Positions 27,315-36,069 are shown, counted from the stretch's first letter. The stretch: DNA of 64,000 bases from Bradyrhizobiaceae bacterium Ga0074131 (GCA_001464035.1 LNEC01000008.1:154331-218330), one strand, 5' to 3'. The notes: generated from the sequence alone by a model not told the origin. Numbers and translations: made by a program.

Positions 27315-28037
27315 TCAAGGCGAGGCGACCAGGCGATAGCCGACGCCGCGCACCGCCTGCAGGAACAGGGGATTGGCGGGATCCTTTTCGATCTTGCGCC
27401 GCAGCCGGTTGATCTGCACGTCGACCGCGCGCTCGTTGACGGAGCCGTCGCCGGCGAGTGCGCTGCGCGGCACGGTTTCGCCCGGCGCCACCGCGAGAAT
27501 CCGCAGCATCTCTCGCTCGCGGTCGGTGAGATGGATGGTCTCCTCGCCCTGGCGCAGTTCGCCGCGGTCGAGATGATAGACATAGGGCCCGAACGCGACC
27601 TGCTCCAGCGTCTCCACCGGCGGCGGCGCGGTGCGCTTGAGGATATTGCCGATTCGCAACACCAGCTCGCGCGGCTCGAACGGTTTGGCGACGTAGTCGT
27701 CGGCGCCGATCTGCAGGCCCTCGATGCGGGCTTCGGCCTCGTGGCGCGCCGTCAGCATGATGATCGGCACCGAGGACGAGGCGCGGATGAAGCGCGCGAG
27801 ATCGAACCCGGTCTCGCCGGGCATCATGACGTCGAGAATCAGGAGGTCGAAATGCAGGCCGAGCAGCTTCGCGCGGGCGTCGGAGGCGCTCGCCGCCGTG
27901 GTGACGCGGTAGCCTTCGCCGCACAGAAAGCGTGACAGCAGATCGCGGATGCGGCGGTCGTCATCGACCAGCAGCAGATGCGGGGCATCGTCGGCCGGTT
28001 GCGGCGGGGTCCGTGCGAGGGTGGCAGCCTGGATCAC
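27315..28037 (-). CDS. OmpR-family response regulator
   Basis: A 240-residue DNA-binding regulator. The receiver domain (residues about 20-135) has HLLLVDDDRRIRD, phospho-Asp in LLILDVMMPG, Thr in IIMLTARHE and Lys in YVAKPFEPREL. The winged-helix output domain (about 150-238) has LTDREREMLRILA and the recognition region RAVDVQINRLRRKIEKDP. It is encoded upstream of its kinase with a 10-bp gap and only 3 bp after the MarR gene, so marR, regulator and kinase probably share one transcript. Gene order and domain style match the OmpR/EnvZ-like pairs of bradyrhizobia. Confidence 0.95.
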   Translation of the reverse strand: MIQAATLARTPPQPADDAPHLLLVDDDRRIRDLLSRFLCGEGYRVTTAASASDARAKLLGLHFDLLILDVMMPGETGFDLARFIRASSSVPIIMLTARHEAEARIEGLQIGADDYVAKPFEPRELVLRIGNILKRTAPPPVETLEQVAFGPYVYHLDRGELRQGEETIHLTDREREMLRILAVAPGETVPRSALAGDGSVNERAVDVQINRLRRKIEKDPANPLFLQAVRGVGYRLVASP

Positions 28038-28040
28038 GCT

Positions 28041-28595
28041 CTAGTCCTTTGCGGTTGCGCTGCCGGTGGCGAGAATGGTCGCCAGCACTTTGTCGGGATC
28101 GTCGCGATCGATCATCGCGCGCAGGAACCGGCGGACGGTATCGGCGCCGTCAGGCCCGATATCGCCGAGCGCGCGGGTGATCCGGTCGGTCTGCAGACCG
28201 GCGAGCTTGCCCACCAGCGCCTCGCCCTTGGGGGTGGCGAACAGCAGTCGCTGCCGGCGGTCGTCATTGCCGGTCCGCTGCAGGATATAGCCTTCGTCGA
28301 GCAGTTGCTTGAGGACCCGTCCGAGCGACTGCTTGGTGATGCGCAGCACGTCCAGCAGGTCGGCGACTTTCAGCCCGGGATAACGGTGGACGAAATGCAG
28401 CACCCGGTGATGCGCCCGCCCGAATCCGAAGGCCTCCAATTCGTGATCGGCATCGCCAACGAAGTCCCGGTAGGCGAAGAACAACAGCTCGATGATATCC
28501 CAACGCAAATCGGCGTGAGCAGGGTCGTTGGCCCGCGCATCAGCCGCCCTCGAATCAGGTTCGGGGGACGAGGTTGAGAAATTTATGTCAGTCAT
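28041..28595 (-). CDS. MarR family transcriptional regulator
   Basis: A 184-residue winged-helix regulator. The start is the ATG at 28595 (MTDINFSTSS); an ATG at 28637 would lie upstream of the palindromic operator. The DNA-binding core includes HHRVLHFVHRYPGLKVADLL (helices 2-3), the recognition helix RITKQSLGRVLKQLLDEGYI and the wing GNDDRRQRLLFATPKGEAL. MarR proteins are usually autorepressors that release DNA on ligand binding. A 7-bp-arm inverted repeat overlapping the start codon supports autoregulation. The response-regulator gene starts 3 bp downstream. Confidence 0.93.
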   Translation of the reverse strand: MTDINFSTSSPEPDSRAADARANDPAHADLRWDIIELLFFAYRDFVGDADHELEAFGFGRAHHRVLHFVHRYPGLKVADLLDVLRITKQSLGRVLKQLLDEGYILQRTGNDDRRQRLLFATPKGEALVGKLAGLQTDRITRALGDIGPDGADTVRRFLRAMIDRDDPDKVLATILATGSATAKD

Positions 28596-28604
28596 ATTGA
28601 CATA
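28584..28604. promoter_or_regulatory. Candidate MarR operator overlapping the marR start codon
   Basis: TATGTCA-GTCATAT-TGACATA is a perfect inverted repeat with 7-bp arms and a 7-bp centre. The marR initiation codon lies inside it. Size and symmetry fit a MarR-dimer site. It is also upstream of the divergent aminotransferase gene, though 290 bp away. Confidence 0.5.
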
Positions 28605-28893
28605 TCTTGGGTTCAATGTTACAAAAATGCCGGCCACAGCGAAACATTAAGTCGTGTTGCTCGCGGTCTAGTTCCAAGGTGCGTGAGGCAGCGGCCACCG
28701 CTGCGAATTTGTTAACCGTACGATTGTCGAGCGGCATTTCGGCAAACATACTGGACTTCCGCATTCCGCAAAAGCATGTCCTTGAGGACGCGCCGGCGGG
28801 GAAGCCGGCCGAAGGCCGGGCAGGGGAAGGCCAGGCGTCACCAACCGCGCTGCGGCGCAGACGCGCCAACCGCGTCAGTCCGGGAGAGAGTCC

Positions 28894-30054
28894 ATGGCAG
28901 TTTCGTTCGAGCAAGCCCGCAGAGAAAGGCCCGCGCCGGAAATCGCGCCGGTTGCGACGGCGGGAAGCAAGGCCATGAGCCTGAAGTTCGACATTCAGCC
29001 CGCGACGAATCCGGCGCCCGAGAAGGAGCGCGCGGCAAGGCTGGTGGACCCGGGCTTCGGCCGGGTCTTCACCGATCACATGGCTGTGGTCCGCTACGAT
29101 CAGGCGCAGGGCTGGCATGATGCGCGCGTGGAATCCCGTGCGAATTTCCCGCTCGATCCGGCCACGGCCGTCCTGCACTATGCGCAGGAGATTTTCGAAG
29201 GCCTCAAGGCGTACCAGCGCGACGATGGCGGCGTGAATCTGTTCCGGCCCGACGCCAATGCCAGGCGCTTCCGAAACTCGGCCGAGCGCATGGCCATGGC
29301 GCCGCTCCCCGAGCCGGTGTTCATCGAAGCGGTCGAGCAGCTCGTGCGCATCGACCGCGCCTGGATCCCGGGCGGTGAGGGCAGTCTTTACCTGCGGCCC
29401 TTCATGATCGCGAGCGAGGTCTTCCTCGGCGTCAAGCCGTCGGCGGAATACATCTTCGCCGTCATCGCCTCGCCGGTCGGCTCCTATTTCAAGGGCGGAC
29501 CTGCGCCGGTGTCGATCTGGGTGTCGGAGAATTACACGCGCGCCGCGGTCGGCGGCACCGGCGCGGTTAAATGCGGCGGCAACTACGCCGCCAGCCTGCG
29601 CGCGCAGGCCGAGGCCATCGATCACGGCTGCGACCAGGTGGTCTTCCTCGATGCGATCGAGCGCCGCTACATCGAGGAACTCGGCGGCATGAACGTGTTC
29701 TTCGCGTTCGACGACGGTTCGCTCTCGACGCCGCCGCTTGGCACCATCCTGCCGGGCATCACCCGTGATTCGATCATCGCGCTGGCGAAGAATTCCGGCA
29801 CGCGCGTGCGCGAGGAGGCCTACACGATCGAGCAGTGGCGCACGGATGCCGCCAGCGGCAAGCTGAAGGAGGCCTTCGCCTGCGGCACGGCGGCCGTGAT
29901 CTCGCCGATCGGCAAGGTGTGTTCGGCGAGCGGCGATTTTCTGATCGGCGGCGGCGCCGCCGGCCCGGTCGCCATGGGATTTCGCAAGCAGCTGATCGAC
30001 ATCCAGTACGGCCGCGCCGCCGACCCGCACGACTGGATCAAGAAGGTGCTGTGA
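28894..30054 (+). CDS. ilvE: Branched-chain amino acid aminotransferase
   Basis: A class IV PLP aminotransferase that interconverts Leu/Ile/Val and their 2-oxoacids. The protein is 386 residues from the ATG at 28894, which has GGGAGAG ahead of it; an internal ATG at 28975 (MSLKFDIQP) would give the more usual 359 residues and is a real alternative. Type II BCAT landmarks are present: FTDHMAVVRYDQAQGWHDA, HYAQEIFEGLKAY, SLYLRPFMIASEVFLGV, the Schiff-base Lys in GTGAVKCGGNYAAS, and EELGGMNVFF. It stands alone between the MarR gene and a repeat element. Confidence 0.93.
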   Translation: MAVSFEQARRERPAPEIAPVATAGSKAMSLKFDIQPATNPAPEKERAARLVDPGFGRVFTDHMAVVRYDQAQGWHDARVESRANFPLDPATAVLHYAQEIFEGLKAYQRDDGGVNLFRPDANARRFRNSAERMAMAPLPEPVFIEAVEQLVRIDRAWIPGGEGSLYLRPFMIASEVFLGVKPSAEYIFAVIASPVGSYFKGGPAPVSIWVSENYTRAAVGGTGAVKCGGNYAASLRAQAEAIDHGCDQVVFLDAIERRYIEELGGMNVFFAFDDGSLSTPPLGTILPGITRDSIIALAKNSGTRVREEAYTIEQWRTDAASGKLKEAFACGTAAVISPIGKVCSASGDFLIGGGAAGPVAMGFRKQLIDIQYGRAADPHDWIKKVL

Positions 30055-30056
30055 CT

Positions 30057-30211
30057 CTTCTCCCTCGCCCCGCGCTTGCGGGGTCGAGACGAGCGAAGCT
30101 CGCTCTTAGAGGGTCGGGGTGAGGGGCTCTCTCAACCAGTACGACTCGCGGATAGTCCCCCTCACCGGGCGCTTCGCGCCGACCTCTCCCCGCAAGCGGG
30201 GCGAGGTAAGG
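30057..30211. repeat. Two-ended palindromic repeat upstream of hisS
   Basis: The left end CCTCGCCCCGCGCTTGCGGGG and right end CCCCGCAAGCGGGGCGAGG (read back as CCTCGCCCCGCTTGCGGGG) are inverted copies about 155 bp apart. Inner hairpins GAGCGAAGCTC and GGGCGCTTCGCGCC lie between. An open frame running through it into hisS is an artefact of the repeat. Confidence 0.7.
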
Positions 30212-30259
30212 AAGAACCCCGGTTGCCGCATCGCATCCCGGCTGGTACCAACGCCGGCC

Positions 30260-31801
30260 ATGGCCGACAAACCCAAAAAACCGCAAAAATTGAGAGCCCG
30301 CCTGCCGCGCGGCCTCGCCGATCGCGGCCCCGCCGAGATCGCGGCGACCCGCGCGATGGTGGCGAAAATCCGCGAGGTCTACCAGCGCTACGGTTTCGAG
30401 CCGGTGGAGACGCCGGCGATGGAATATACCGACGCGCTCGGCAAATTCCTGCCGGACCAGGACCGGCCCAATGAGGGCGTGTTCTCGTTCCAGGACGACG
30501 ACGAGCAGTGGATCAGCCTGCGCTACGACCTGACCGCGCCGCTGGCGCGCTACGTCGCGGAACATTTCGATTCACTGCCAAAACCCTATCGCAGCTACCG
30601 CGAGGGCTATGTCTATCGTAACGAGAAACCCGGCCCCGGCCGCTTTCGCCAGTTCATGCAGTTCGACGCGGATACCGTGGGCAGCGCCTCGCCGGCGGCC
30701 GACGCCGAGATGTGCATGATGGCGGCCGACACGATGGAAGCGCTGGGCATCCCGCGCGGCAGCTATGTGGTGAAGGTGAACAACCGCAAGGTGCTCGATG
30801 GGGTGCTTGTGTGGATTGGGCTCGGTGGGGAAGCGAACGCAGGACGCAGGCTTACGGTGCTTCGGGCCATCGATAAGCTTGATAAGTTTGAGCCCAAAGA
30901 AGTCCGTTTCTTGCTCGGAGAAGGGCGCAAAGATGAGAGCGGGGACTTCACTAAAGGCGCAAATCTTGATGAGGAACAAATCGAAGCTGTCTTTCAGTCT
31001 CTAAAATACAAAGTCGAATTTGAAGCGAGTGATGACGGGATTGAAAGGCAATCCCTCGTCGGTGAAGTGCCGGGACGGTTTTTGATGCAGAAGGAAGGCG
31101 GAGACCTTCTTCGTCAAGGCAGGTCAGAATTAGTTGAGATTAGCAAGCTCGTGACAGCGTCGGGTTACGGCCCCGACCGCATCCGTATCGACCCCTCCGT
31201 CGTCCGCGGCCTCGAATACTACACCGGTCCGGTCTACGAAGTCGAACTCATGCTCGAAACCAGGGACGACAAAGGCCGTCCCGTGCGGTTCGGCTCGGTC
31301 GGCGGCGGCGGGCGGTACGACGGCCTCGTCTCGCGCTTTCGCGGCGAGCCGGTGCCGGCGACCGGTTTTTCGATCGGCGTGTCGCGGCTGCAGGCCGCGC
31401 TCACCATGCTGGGTAAGCTCGATACCAAACCAGCCTTCGGCCCGGTGGTCGTCACCGTGTTCGGCGGCGAGATCGCTGACTATCAGAAGATGGTCGCCAC
31501 CTTGCGCAACGCCGATATTCGCGCCGAGCTCTATCTCGGCAATCCCAAGCACAGCCTCGGCCAGCAGATGAAATATGCCGACCGGCGCAACGCGCCGTGT
31601 GCGATCATTCAGGGATCGGACGAGAAGGCCAATGGCAAGATCCAGATCAAGGATCTCATCCTCGGCGCGGGCTTAACCGAGATCAAGGACCGCGAAGAAT
31701 ATCTGAAGAAGCAGTCCGAGGCCCAATACGAGGTCGATGAGAGCCGGATTGTCGAAGCCGTGCGCGAGGTGCTGGCGCGGCATGATGTGAAGTGGGGATA
31801 G
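30260..31801 (+). CDS. hisS: Histidyl-tRNA synthetase with a divergent AT-rich internal segment
   Basis: A class II synthetase charging tRNA-His, 513 residues from the ATG at 30260 ([10 protein letters not shown]). Motif 2 appears as [20 protein letters not shown], the histidine motif as [13 protein letters not shown] and the later [11 protein letters not shown]; the C-terminal anticodon-binding domain is intact. Oddity: from about 30790 to 31150 (the insertion domain, roughly residues 178-297) base composition drops sharply. I count 116 G/C in 240 bases for 30901-31140 (48%) and 20 in 60 for 30961-31020, against well over 65% in flanking hisS. The reading frame stays open and homology resumes at [14 protein letters not shown], so this looks like an in-frame mosaic. 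Confidence 0.95.
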   Translation: MADKPKKPQKLRARLPRGLADRGPAEIAATRAMVAKIREVYQRYGFEPVETPAMEYTDALGKFLPDQDRPNEGVFSFQDDDEQWISLRYDLTAPLARYVAEHFDSLPKPYRSYREGYVYRNEKPGPGRFRQFMQFDADTVGSASPAADAEMCMMAADTMEALGIPRGSYVVKVNNRKVLDGVLVWIGLGGEANAGRRLTVLRAIDKLDKFEPKEVRFLLGEGRKDESGDFTKGANLDEEQIEAVFQSLKYKVEFEASDDGIERQSLVGEVPGRFLMQKEGGDLLRQGRSELVEISKLVTASGYGPDRIRIDPSVVRGLEYYTGPVYEVELMLETRDDKGRPVRFGSVGGGGRYDGLVSRFRGEPVPATGFSIGVSRLQAALTMLGKLDTKPAFGPVVVTVFGGEIADYQKMVATLRNADIRAELYLGNPKHSLGQQMKYADRRNAPCAIIQGSDEKANGKIQIKDLILGAGLTEIKDREEYLKKQSEAQYEVDESRIVEAVREVLARHDVKWG

Positions 31802-31813
31802 GTAGTTGAGGTT

Positions 31814-31911
31814 GTCATGCCCGCGAAGGCGGGCATCCAGTACGCCGCGCAGTTGGCGTTGAACGCAGACTGGCGCGGAATACTGGATCATCCGCCTTCG
31901 CGGATGATGAC
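31814..31911. repeat. 98-bp MITE-like palindromic repeat
   Basis: The left end GTCATGCCCGCGAAGGCGGG continues to CATCCAGTA (31814-31842). The right end (31881-31911) read in reverse is GTCATCATCCGCGAAGGCGG then ATGATCCAGTA, so the termini are near-identical inverted repeats of about 30 bp around a 38-bp centre. No coding capacity. Confidence 0.8.
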
Positions 31912-31986
31912 GGATGCAAGATGCGCGGTGCCTCGGAACGAGGGTCGTGTGGTGACGAAGTAGCAACAACAAAGGGAGCGACAACA

Positions 31987-32190
31987 ATGCCTGAAATTAC
32001 CGTGAGCATGGCCGCCGGCCGCACCGACGAACAGAAGGCCGGCATGATGCGCGACATCACGCAGGCGCTGGTGAAGAACCTCGGCGTCGACGCCGACGCC
32101 GTCGTGATCCAGATCAACGAGGCGCCGCTGGCGCACAAGATGAAGGGCGGCAAGACGTTCGTGGAGCGCGCCGCCGCGGCGAAGAAGTAG
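31987..32190 (+). CDS. 4-oxalocrotonate tautomerase family protein
   Basis: A 67-residue tautomerase-superfamily protein. The sequence begins M-PEITVSMAAGRTDEQKAG: Pro after the initiator Met is the catalytic base of this superfamily once Met is removed. The AGRTDEQK segment and VVIQINEAPLAHKM near residue 45 fit the beta-alpha-beta fold that assembles as a hexamer. AAAGGGAGC precedes the ATG. The physiological substrate is unknown. The thioesterase gene follows after 16 bp, so the two are probably one operon. Confidence 0.88.
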   Translation: MPEITVSMAAGRTDEQKAGMMRDITQALVKNLGVDADAVVIQINEAPLAHKMKGGKTFVERAAAAKK

Positions 32191-32206
32191 CGCTCTCCAT
32201 CTCCCC

Positions 32207-32602
32207 ATGGACGCACGCGACATCATCAAGGTCGGCTTCAGCGCAGAGCGTACGCTCGTGGTGCCGCCGGAACAGACCGTCGGACATTTTGTTCGGGGCA
32301 TGCCGATGGTCTATGCGACGCCGATGATGATCCTGGAAATGGAGCTGACGTCCGGCGACGCCATCCGGGACCTGCTCGAGACAGGCTGGGTCACGGTCGG
32401 CACCGAGGTCGATATCCGGCATCTCGCCGCCACGCCGGTCGGCGCGACGGTGCGGACCACCGCGAAGGTGGTCGCGGTGGAGCGCCGCGTGATCCGCTTC
32501 GAGGTCGAAGCTTACGAAGGCGAGCGCAAGATCGGCGACGGCCGCCACGCCCGCGGCCTCGTCAATCTCGCGAGTTTCAACAAGCGGCTGGCAGCGAAGT
32601 AG
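32207..32602 (+). CDS. Hotdog-fold thioesterase family protein (FlK-like)
   Basis: A 131-residue hotdog-fold protein similar to the fluoroacetyl-CoA thioesterase FlK group. Features: FSAERTLVVPPEQTVGHF at the N-terminus, YATPMMILEMEL with the Thr and Glu expected at the active site, and VGTEVDIRHLAATPVGATV with the conserved His. RFEVEAYEGERKIGDGRHAR completes the central sheet. Actual substrates are unknown; many such proteins hydrolyse small acyl-CoAs. It lies 16 bp downstream of the tautomerase gene and converges with proC. Confidence 0.85.
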   Translation: MDARDIIKVGFSAERTLVVPPEQTVGHFVRGMPMVYATPMMILEMELTSGDAIRDLLETGWVTVGTEVDIRHLAATPVGATVRTTAKVVAVERRVIRFEVEAYEGERKIGDGRHARGLVNLASFNKRLAAK

Positions 32603-32620
32603 GGCGCAGCAGTGGCGTGA

Positions 32621-33457
32621 CTACTTCGCCAACTCGATCGAACGCTTCGTCGCCGCCGCGACCGCGCGGATCAGCAGCGGCCGCAGGCCGCCGTCGCCCA
32701 TCAGCACTTCCAGGGCCGCAGCGGTGGTGCCGCCGGGCGAGGTGACGTTCTGGCGCAGCGTCGCGGATGAATCTGGCGAGCGGTGCAGCAATTCGCCAGA
32801 GCCGGCGACGGTTTCGCGCGCCAGTCTGGTCGCGAGCTCCACCGGCAATCCGGCTTCGACACCGGCGCGCGCAAGTTCTTCCGCAAGCAGGAAAACGTAA
32901 GCAGGGCCGGAGCCGGACACGGCGGTCACCGCGTCCATTAGTTTCTCGTCATCGACCCATTCGACCGGGCCGGTGGCGCGCAGCAGCGCGTCGGCGACCG
33001 CGCGCTGCGCGGCGCTGACGTTGCTCGCCGCCACCGCCACCGTGATGCCGCGGCCGATCGCCGCCGGCGTGTTCGGCATGGCGCGCACCACGCTGCCGCC
33101 GCAGACTCGTTGCAGCAAGGCGATGGGAGTGCCCGCCATAATCGAGACCACCAGCGTGGAAGACCCGACGAATTGTTTCAGCGCCGGCCCGGCCTCGCGG
33201 AACATCTGCGGTTTTACGGCGACCACCAATGTCGCGACGGTGCCGGCATCTTTTGCGGATGGATTGAGACGGATTCCCTTCGTCGCCAGCGCGCTGATGG
33301 CGCCGGTCGGATGCGGCTCAACCACCGCAACCCGCGTGGGATCAAGCCCGCCCGCCAGCCAGCCGGTCAGCATCGCGCCGCCCATCTTGCCGGCGCCGGC
33401 GAGCACGATGGTGCCGGTGATGTCTTGTAAGTCGTTAGCTGTGTTCGAAGCTGTCAC
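32621..33457 (-). CDS. proC: Pyrroline-5-carboxylate reductase
   Basis: ProC reduces 1-pyrroline-5-carboxylate to L-proline with NAD(P)H, the last step of proline synthesis. The protein is 278 residues. The Rossmann motif is VLAGAGKMGGAMLTGWL near residue 18, followed by LVVAVKPQMF and VRAMPNTPAAIGRG. The C-terminal dimerisation and catalytic domain has DAVTAVSGSGPAYVFLLAEE and NVTSPGGTTAAALEVL, the ProC signature. It follows the YbjN gene on the same strand, as in other Rhizobiales, but a repeat element occupies the gap. Confidence 0.96.
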   Translation of the reverse strand: MTASNTANDLQDITGTIVLAGAGKMGGAMLTGWLAGGLDPTRVAVVEPHPTGAISALATKGIRLNPSAKDAGTVATLVVAVKPQMFREAGPALKQFVGSSTLVVSIMAGTPIALLQRVCGGSVVRAMPNTPAAIGRGITVAVAASNVSAAQRAVADALLRATGPVEWVDDEKLMDAVTAVSGSGPAYVFLLAEELARAGVEAGLPVELATRLARETVAGSGELLHRSPDSSATLRQNVTSPGGTTAAALEVLMGDGGLRPLLIRAVAAATKRSIELAK

Positions 33458-33470
33458 AACAGAGACCCCT

Positions 33471-33599
33471 GTCGTCCCTGCGAACGCAGGGACCCATAAC
33501 CACAGGTGGTTCTATTGAAAGGCAGAATAGGCGACAAGCACTTTACTTGACCGCGGGCGTCACGCCGTATGGGTCCCGGCTCGGAGGCGGGGACGGCAG
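33471..33599. repeat. Two-ended palindromic repeat between YbjN and proC
   Basis: The left unit has a perfect stem GTCCCTGCG-AA-CGCAGGGAC (33474-33493) followed by CCATAAC. The right unit (about 33566-33599, TATGGGTCCCGGCTCGGAGG then GGGGACGGC) is a diverged inverted copy. Same family and same two-ended arrangement as 4737-4860. Confidence 0.72.
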
Positions 33600-33630
33600 C
33601 GAGTATGTTGCAGCGCCTGCGTTTGAGGCT

Positions 33631-34131
33631 TCAAGCCTCGCCCGCGGTGTCGAACATCGCGGCACTCATGGCTTCCGCCGCATTCTTGCCGGCCCAGACC
33701 ACGAACTGGAACGCCGGATAGTAGCGCTCGCAGGCGTGGATGGCGCCGACCAGCATGCTCTCGCATTGCGCGGTGGAGGCGGTGAGCCCGCCCGGCAGAA
33801 CCAGCGCCTGCCGGTACATGACCATGCCGGTGTGGGTCCAGATGTCGAAATGCCCGATCCACAATTGCTCGTTGATGGCTGCGATCAGCCGCTGCACTTC
33901 GGCGCGGCGGGCAGGAGGAATCTTCATGTCGAAGGCGCAGGCCAGATGCAGCGCCTCGATCTCACCCATCCAGGTAAAAGAAAGCTGATAGTCGGTCCAG
34001 TCGCCCGTGGAGACGATCGTGACCTCGTCCTCGCCGGAGCGCTCGAACGACCAGTTGTTATCGGCGGCGATGTCCTCGACCACCGCGAGCGGGTTGTTCC
34101 GGGAATCGATGATGCCTTCGAGGAGGGACAT
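33631..34131 (-). CDS. YbjN domain-containing protein
   Basis: A 166-residue protein of the YbjN family (type III secretion chaperone-like fold). The start is MSLLEGIIDSRNNPLAVVED. Family features are DNNWSFERSGEDEV, YQLSFTWMGEIEALHLACAF, and WIGHFDIWTHTGMVMYRQAL. In enterobacteria YbjN affects motility and stress responses; in alphaproteobacteria the gene is regularly found next to proC, as here, but its role is not defined. Cytoplasmic, with no signal peptide. Confidence 0.9.
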   Translation of the reverse strand: MSLLEGIIDSRNNPLAVVEDIAADNNWSFERSGEDEVTIVSTGDWTDYQLSFTWMGEIEALHLACAFDMKIPPARRAEVQRLIAAINEQLWIGHFDIWTHTGMVMYRQALVLPGGLTASTAQCESMLVGAIHACERYYPAFQFVVWAGKNAAEAMSAAMFDTAGEA

Positions 34132-34520
34132 GCCGTCTCGACCTTACCTTTATATCGAAGATACGATGGTTGATACGCACGCAGCAGGCCGACACGCGCT
34201 GACATGACGCGTCGCTGCCGGATGCAATCCCTTGGTTCCCCCCGGGGCTTGCCGGGATCAAGTGATGTGATTTGCGGAATCCGCGCAACCGCACGGGGAG
34301 TCCGTCCACAGGCAAAAGCAGCGCTCATCCACAGCTCTTCGCGCGCGCGCAGTCGGCGTCATGAGAACAAAACGGAATCGGACGCCCGGTTGCCCGGTCC
34401 GGGCACCGGATCGACGCATGCCCGCCGTTTCGGCGCCTCAATCGTTAACGTTTGTGAGCCGGTCGATCGCGTTCGGCGCGGGAAAGTGCCATGCGCGGAC
34501 TGCTTGTCGAGGGAGCTGAT
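34132..34520. other. Intergenic region, no gene supported
   Basis: 389 bp between the YbjN gene and the broken surface-protein gene. Open frames here have poor starts and no recognisable content. No tRNA or terminator-like hairpin with a T run was found. Confidence 0.5.
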
Positions 34521-35673
34521 TCAGCGGTGGCGCGCCGTGACGATGACACAGCCGCCGCCGGCCGTCGGCATCAGGACATCGCGGGCGCCGTCGCGCGTTT
34601 CCACGACCGGCAGCATCTGCAACGTGCCGATGGTGCGGCCGACGCTGATGAGCCGGGCCTGCACGGTGCTGCAGGGCTGCGCCGTGGGGATCACCTGCAC
34701 GCTGCCGCCTCCGCATTTGTCCGTGCTCATGGGGGCGGCGAAAATCACCGCGACGCCGTTGGGCGCGATCTTGGAGGGATAGCTGAGGCCAATGACGGAC
34801 TGAAACGGATGATCGTTGGGGGCGGCCTGCGCCAAAGGCCGAAGCAAAGGCGCCGGCCGCTGACGCCGATGCGCCAAAGGCCGAACTGTCGGCGCCGGAG
34901 GCGATCGCGCCTTGCCCGGTTGCCGTGGCGTTGGTGTTGGAGGCGAGGGCGCCCTGGCCCAGCGCGGTGGCATTGCTGGCCGTGGCCTGCGCGGCGTTGC
35001 CGATGGCCGTTGCGTTGTCGCCGCTGGCAATTACCGACGCGCCGACGGCGGTGCTGTTGATGCCCGTAGCGCTCGCAAATGCGCCAAGCGCGGTGGTATT
35101 GTTCGCCGACGCGTTTGCCCCCGGCCAACCGCGGTGGAGGTTCCCGTGATGGCATTGGCGCCATTGCCGATGGCGATGGCGTTGGCGTCTGCCGCCGTCG
35201 CGGCCAAGCCGCCGCCCGCACCGGTGATGGATCCGCCGCCGAACGCAATGCCAGCCTGGGTGCCGCCGATGGTCAGTGTCGTGACCGCGGCATTGCCGCC
35301 GACCAGCAGATTGCCGGCAACCCCGAGATTGCTGTTATAAATGGAATCGCCGGTGACGTTGGTGCCGCCCGCCGTGACCTTAACCGTGCCGGTAAAGGTC
35401 TCGTCGCACTGCGGCAGGCCGGATTGCAGATGAGTCCCCCAAGTTGGGTGGCGAGCGCACCAGCCTGGGCCGTTTGAATGCCGATCCTCAGATCGTTGGG
35501 TTCTTGAGCTGCTGCTGACAGGTCGCGCTTGGCGGGTTGGTGGTCTGGATGATGCTCGGCGTCACCGCCGGCGGTGTCGGCACCACAATGGGATCCGCCT
35601 GGGCCGCGCCGAAGTTAACGGCGACGGCAGCCGCTCCGCTCAAGAAACTCAAACGCCAAGCATACCCGTACAT
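34521..35673 (-). pseudogene. Frameshifted surface protein with YadA/Hep_Hag-type head repeats
   Basis: The parts of one protein lie in different frames. Start: MYGYAWRLSFLSGAAAVAV (ATG at 35673) is a signal peptide, and this frame stops after QQQLKNPTI near 35488. The next frame carries QTAQAGALATQLG, another CDETFTGTVKVTAGGTNV through AIAIGNGANAITGTSTAVG, and another the head repeats NATAIGNAAQ, NATALGQGAL and NATATGQGAI. The last frame gives HPFQSVIGLSYPSKIAPNG to the stop at 34521. Four shifts are needed, three of them next to G5/C5 runs (about 35435-35440, 35118-35122 and 34808-34812). The repeats resemble trimeric-autotransporter heads; no YadA anchor is seen. It could be decay, phase variation or base-calling error. 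Confidence 0.7.
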
Positions 35674-35900
35674 TGGACTGCCCGTGGTTTTCGAAGCCAC
35701 GTATTGCGCGGCGTTGCGGCGTGCCGGGCCTCCGAAATTGGCGTGCGGCCTGCGCGCAGAGTAACGAACCCTGTCAGCTTGGCCACCGCTCGCGGTCATG
35801 GCGATGATGGTCCCGTCTCATGACGGACTCATGATGGTCCTTGCCGTCCCGACGAGGCTTGGGCATAATTTGGCAAGGCCGCTCATACCGGGCGGCCGAT

Positions 35901-36069
35901 GTTCTCAGGGCGGGGTGAAAGTCCCCACCGGCGGTAAGGGTGGACAAGCCCAAGCCCGCGAGCGCCTTTTTTCTCCGGAATTCCTTGGGTGGAATCGCTT
36001 GAGCAAGAAGGGTCAGCAGATTCGGTGTGACTCCGAAGCCGACGGTTAAAGTCCGGATGAAAGAGAACG
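35901..36069 (+). ncRNA. FMN riboswitch (RFN element) controlling ribH2
   Basis: The conserved RFN blocks are visible: GTTCTCAGGGCGGGGTGAAA at the 5' end, TCCCCACCGGCGGTA, and at the 3' end GCCGACGGTTAAAGTCCGGA followed by TGAAAGAGAAC. The outer ends GTTCTC and GAGAAC pair to form P1. A longer variable arm lies in the middle (about 35945-36015). It is 71 bp upstream of the lumazine synthase start; FMN binding should repress the gene. Confidence 0.95.

Noticed and set aside
30119..30259. N-terminal extension of hisS
   Set aside because: It reads through a repeat element. Synthetase sequence starts at the ATG at 30260.
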